DNA of 64,000 bases from Linum tenue (lineage: Eukaryota; Streptophyta; Magnoliopsida; Malpighiales; Linaceae). Made by a program: the position numbers and the translations under genes. Positions 60,230 to 64,000 of the stretch are shown piece after piece (positions within the stretch are counted from its first letter, which is position 1; every line of letters begins with the position of its first letter). The notes below the pieces were generated by a model, which saw only the letters and a list, made by a program, of their open reading frames with translations, ran no database searches and was not told the DNA's origin. The DNA is taken from positions 2,108,001 to 2,172,000 of the forward strand of contig CAMGYJ010000006.1 in NCBI GenBank assembly GCA_946122785.1, read 5' to 3'.

Positions 60230-61240
60230 TTGCCCCCTTACCAATAGGAAAATCATGACTGAGACCAAAGTTTTCTATTGGTAACACATCATTAGGTGAG
60301 TGATTTAAATTACGACATGCATAGCCGACACAAATTGGGCAAGCACTTGTTTGAGAGTCAAGTCAATCATGGTAGAAGGAACACACCATCGTGGCGAGCG
60401 ATCATGGAAAGCCGTGTCGATTATGACAGGCAGGCTGCAGCAGTCGTCGTGGGCACCATGAAGAATCGTGCCAATCTTGGTTGGCGACCCCAACCAATCA
60501 TTGCATGCTACCAGTGCCAATTAATGCGGCCTTATTGTGTGTTTAGTGTTGTCCGTTATGAGTGATAAGGACAATAGTTTGGGTTATGCAGCATCATAGG
60601 AGAATTTTGATATCAAGTATAAATGAGAGTTTAGGAGGGATTACCAGATAGTTTTTGAGTTTACAAAAACTCTCATACTTGGATTTTTCTCGATGGGAGC
60701 ATGAGAAGGGAAGAGGTTCCCCTTCCAGATTGGTGATGATGATGCAAAAGTTGTCCCATCATGATTCGGAAGAGATGAAAGGCAGAGTGGTGTGGGTGAA
60801 AAAGTGGATATTTTTTTCACAATAGCAATTTGAGGGGAATTGAACCCTTGACCTCATTGATGGAGGTGTGCCTACTTAAAAAGTAGACCACATGGGCTTC
60901 CTCAGTAAAACGTAGGCCTTACGAGAGGCACACCAAAATCAGTGCCCCCTCGACCTCGTTGTGACTTGCATGACATCAGGTTTCTCCACCATCTCTCCTA
61001 ACGGGGTTGACGTTGACAATGATAATTTATAAATTTCTTCATCGGGCTCCCTAGTAAGCGCAAATTGTTGATAGAACTTTTCATCAAGCCTTACTATAAG
61101 TGCCAATTGTTGATGTCAGGGCGCCATTCCATGGGAGGGCTCGAGGATCCTATGATTTCGCAGCAAATCGATGGAGGAACTAGTGGGGTTGAGGGTCCGC
61201 AGTTTTGGATCAAAGATTGACACAACTCAATCTTGATGGG

Positions 61241-61541
61241 GAGATCCTCGATTCTTGGAGATAGCAAATTGAATGATGTTTGGAGTTGCATCTTGACGAA
61301 TTCCTTCTTCGGGTTGCAGATCCTGCATGCACATCTCGTTGAGATCCTCGATTCTTGAAGATAACAACTTGGTTGATGATTGGAATTGCATCTTGACGAA
61401 TCCCTTCTTCGGGTTGCAGATCTTGCATTTCCATCTCGTTGGGATCCTCGATTCTTGGCGATAGCAACTCAATAGTCAATAGATGTTGGGAGTTGCATCT
61501 TGACAAATACCGGCTTCGGGTTGAAGATCCTGTGCGATCAT
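61241..61541. repeat. 100-bp tandem repeat, three copies
   Basis: Units begin at exactly 61241, 61341 and 61441 with G.GATCCTCGATTCTTG and contain GTTGCATCTTGACGAAT and CTTCGGGTTGCAGATC. On the minus strand each unit can read MQDLQPEEGIRQDA or a variant. They lie next to the primer-like site at 61586-61605, in the position of a retrotransposon leader. Confidence 0.92.
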
Positions 61542-61585
61542 CTCGTCTTGCTGGATTGATGATTTGTTGGTATTAATCTCACCGG

Positions 61586-62200
61586 GCCCCACGGTGGGCG
61601 CCAATTGTTGATGGCAAGCTTCAATGTGTTTGTGGTCCGGTGAGCGCCGGTCTTCTTTGGCCAACGTCCGTCACCAGCCTCCGAGATGAACACCTGCAAA
61701 AGAGGACGCGCCGGCGGTGGTCGGCGGGGACCTGCTCCAAAGCTCAAGTTAGTATTTGAGAGGAGAGTAACCGGGAGCGGCGTATTGAGCCAGCTCTTGA
61801 GAGAGATTTAGAAGTTCAATTCCAAAATGAACTCTCAAAATGAACTGCCTAGAAAACATAAATGAGCGTCCTATTTATAGGTGCCTCCTGCTTCTGGCGT
61901 AGGTGGCGTGCTCGTAATAAATAAAAATAATACATTACCTCCCAGCCAACCTGAGTGCAATGGGTGGATGGCTACAAGCAAACACATATCAAAATAAAAT
62001 TTAGAAATAAAATAAATTCATTTACCTAGTGTCTTTCTACTAAGCCACGTATATAAGTATGTGGAAGATGGGGAAATTTTATTGTGATGGCAATAATCAG
62101 AATCGCTTGCTCCACTTCTCTTCTCATCAGGGCACGTGTAGTAGTGTAGATAGTGATGAATTGGGGATTTTTTTTTGTGGCCAACTCTCTTGCTATTACC
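61586..62200 (-). repeat. LTR and primer-like site of a further retrotransposon remnant (minus strand)
   Basis: On the minus strand, CCATCAACA at 61606 looks like an LTR end and is followed by ATTGGCGCCCACCGTGGGGC, a primer-site-like sequence common beside plant LTRs. Upstream on that strand a TATAAATAGG box (61871-61882) would suit LTR transcription starting toward 61800. The distal LTR end was not found, so the limit at 62200 is approximate. Confidence 0.55.
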
Positions 62201-62598
62201 CAACTAATTGAGAGTAAATAACACACCCATCCACCTTGTCTTTTGTACGTGGAGGCATGGGAAAGTGATCTTTTTAATTCATGTGTATGTGGTAAATGGT
62301 GGGTGGTAGAATTCCCACCTCATTTTTGCCTAAGGCCACATTGGTGTTGACTCATCCATCTTTCTCCACCTCTTATCCAAGTTAAAAGGGTTGGATAAGT
62401 TTGATGATGATTGGTGGTTTGAGTGAAGAATAGTACAGGTAAGGGTTCCATTACCATCCATCAACTAATTACTCTTAATAATTCGTACACATGGAAAATA
62501 GCATGTGATGATGTGTTAATCCTTCATTTGGTTGGAGGGAAGCAAATAGAAATTGTCATCCACATAAGAAACCATTCCATGGATGTAATTTGGTTTGA

Positions 62599-62766
62599 TG
62601 GGGTTATTTTGGAGGGGAGTGCAGCCAAACCCAATGTTTTAACTAGTAGTAGATACCAACATCATTAACTTACACATATAGATGATTTTATCATTCTTCT
62701 CCTTATGATCACCTAAAAATGGTTTGTGACGGTTGTATGATATCGTTTGAATACTGGGTCTATCAG
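62599..62766. repeat. Direct repeat, copy 2 (partner 60063-60229)
   Basis: Same orientation as copy 1. Here the repeat leads straight into the RNase H tail at 62767. Confidence 0.88.
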
Positions 62767-63028
62767 ATTCCGAAAACAAAGAATCAAGCAGGTCTCTCAT
62801 TCAAGAGCGGGGGCCATTTTAGAGGAAGTTCACTCTCTTCTTCCCTCCTTTTCCTCAGTCTCGTGCCACTTTGCTCATCGGAGTTTCAACAGAGCTGCCC
62901 ACCTCGTGGCAAAACAGGCTCTTTTATTGGGTGTCCGGTTGCATACTGACCATCGTTCTTTGTTAGTGTCTCTCTTTTAACTGTGTTGTCCGACCATGCC
63001 CTGGGGGTTTATCTTGCATAAAAAAAAA
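62740..63028 (+). pseudogene. LINE RNase H C-terminal fragment with poly-A tail
   Basis: One frame reads VHSLLPSFSSVSCHFAHRSF, NRAAHLVAKQALLLGVRL, the last conserved blocks of the plant LINE RNase H domain (the H-x2-R-x2-N-x2-A-H signature). The frame ends near 62980 and an A9 run follows at 63020-63028. It is the 3' end of a severely 5'-truncated or rearranged LINE, distinct from the LINE it sits in. Confidence 0.75.
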
Positions 63029-63033
63029 GCCCA

Positions 63034-64000
63034 AAAGAATTCGGCCCTACAAGTCTTTGCAAGGTACTTACAAGATCTTATCAAAAGTTCTAGCAAATAG
63101 ACTAAAGCGAGTACTCCACAAGGTGATATCAGAAACTCAGAGTGTATTCTTTTCAGGAAAAAATATCACTGACAATATTATGATTGCTTTTGAGTGTTTC
63201 TTTGCAATGAAAATTAGAAGAAAAGGAAAGAAAGGATACGTTGCAGCAAAACTGGAAATTGCCAAGGCCTACGACCTGGTTGAATGGCATTTCCTAGAAA
63301 CCATTATGCAAAAATTGGGTTTTTATGGAAGATGGGTGAACATCATTATGCAATGTGTGAGCATAATCAGTTATGCAGCTTTAATAAATGGTCAACAGTC
63401 CCTAGTGATAGTTCCCACCAGAGGTTTGCGAGAGGGTGACCAAATGTCGTCATACCTATTTCTACTATGTGCGGAAGGACTATCAGCATTCACCAGAAAG
63501 GCGATAGAAAAAGGGGATATACATGGTATACGTGTGAGCCAAAGAGGACCAGAACTAACCCATTTGTTTTTCTCTGCAGATGATAGTATTATCCATTAAA
63601 AATACAAACAAGGAGGCAGTGGTTCCCAAATAGATCCTAAAACAGTATGAGATGGAATCGGGATAATAAGTAAGCTTGGAGAAATCACAACTGTCTTTCG
63701 ATAGCAACACTGATGAAGATCAAATAAGAATATAGCAGCAATCCTAGGTATGAAACAAGTTGAATACCATGATAAATACCTAGGTTTACCAACTATTATT
63801 GATAGATCAAAGAAGGCAGTTTTCGGCCAGCTTATTGATAGGGTGCGAAAGAAGGCCAAAATGTGGAAAAGCAAACTACTCTTGACTGCTGAGAGAGAAG
63901 TTCAGACCAAATCTATTGCTCGGGCTTAGGCCAATCATGCGATGTCTGTATTCTGAATCACTCAAGGAGTAATTCAAGAGATGCATAGCTTAATATCCGG
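63034..64000 (+). pseudogene. LINE reverse-transcriptase ORF, downstream piece, runs off the window
   Basis: The reading resumes the split LINE: YKILSKVLANRLKRVLHKVI, SETQSVFFSGKNITDNIMIA, then AKLEIAKAYDLVEW (catalytic motif A, Asp in AYD), GLREGDQMSSYLFLLCAEGL (motif B) and FFSADDSIIH, the catalytic ADD box with one extra residue before it. A stop follows at 63597. Degraded frames after it still show YHDKYLGLPTIIDRSKKAVF and RVRKKAKMWKSKLL, the post-RT linker, up to the window edge. The frames contain stops, so it is inactive. Confidence 0.88.

Larger units (their letters stand above)
60036..63033. mobile_element. About 3 kb of inserted retroelement DNA splitting the LINE
   Basis: The right end is a LINE-like RNase H tail followed by an A9 run (63020-63028), so at least that end arrived by poly-A-primed retroposition. 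The interior is a mosaic: a pair of direct repeats (60063-60229 and 62599-62766), a short tRNA-like stretch near 60825-60905 (minus), an LTR with its primer-like site and leader repeats on the minus strand (61241 to about 62200), and no intact gene. The small frames at 60296-60565 and 62423-62668 are not recognisable. Confidence 0.6.

Noticed and set aside
60825..60905. Genuine tRNA gene
   Set aside because: A- and B-box-like words are present on the minus strand, but I could not build a full cloverleaf with a 7-bp acceptor stem; kept only as a weak SINE candidate.

Overview
This is nuclear DNA from a flowering plant, most likely a eudicot. It has spliced genes with GT-AG introns, plant-type pectin methylesterases with a pectinesterase-inhibitor pro-domain, a 426-residue 26S proteasome ATPase matching plant RPT1, and a dense, nested load of plant transposons. 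The species cannot be named from the sequence. Only three cellular genes are convincing: two pectin methylesterase (PME) genes on the minus strand and RPT1 on the plus strand. Nearly everything else is mobile DNA or its debris.

Layout. 1-9440 resembles plant mitochondrial intergenic DNA and is probably a mitochondrial-to-nuclear transfer; it holds short tandem repeats and a broken reverse transcriptase. 9513-15170 is a LINE RNase H fragment and a Ty3/gypsy gag split by a 3.4-kb CACTA element. 15721-16722 holds a 399-bp foldback MITE with a 10-bp target duplication and a second inverted-repeat element. 17026-21675 is PME gene 1, with its first exon split by a 1966-bp LTR retrotransposon (19228-21193). 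22100-29160 is non-coding, with microsatellites, a duplicated block and a second CACTA element. 29164-31492 is PME gene 2, intact.

33300-45130 is a GRF zinc-finger fragment followed by a decayed Athila/Tat-type gypsy element on the minus strand, into which a 4364-bp hAT transposon inserted. 48180-54417 is a nest of two more gypsy elements, with a 774-bp Mutator-like element inside an LTR and a roughly 500-bp patch copied from 4 kb away. 54896-58626 is RPT1 (10 exons); its second intron carries a perfect A-B-A'-B' inverted structure. 59039-64000 is a Mutator-like MITE and a LINE interrupted by about 3 kb of other retroelement DNA.

How the parts relate. The two PME genes are tandem relatives acting on cell-wall pectin. 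Gene 1 would encode a complete 551-residue protein if the retrotransposon were absent. That element has identical LTRs, a perfect 5-bp target duplication and one intact gag gene but no pol, so it is a very recent insertion by a non-autonomous element that must borrow its enzymes. RPT1 is unrelated to the PMEs and looks fully functional.
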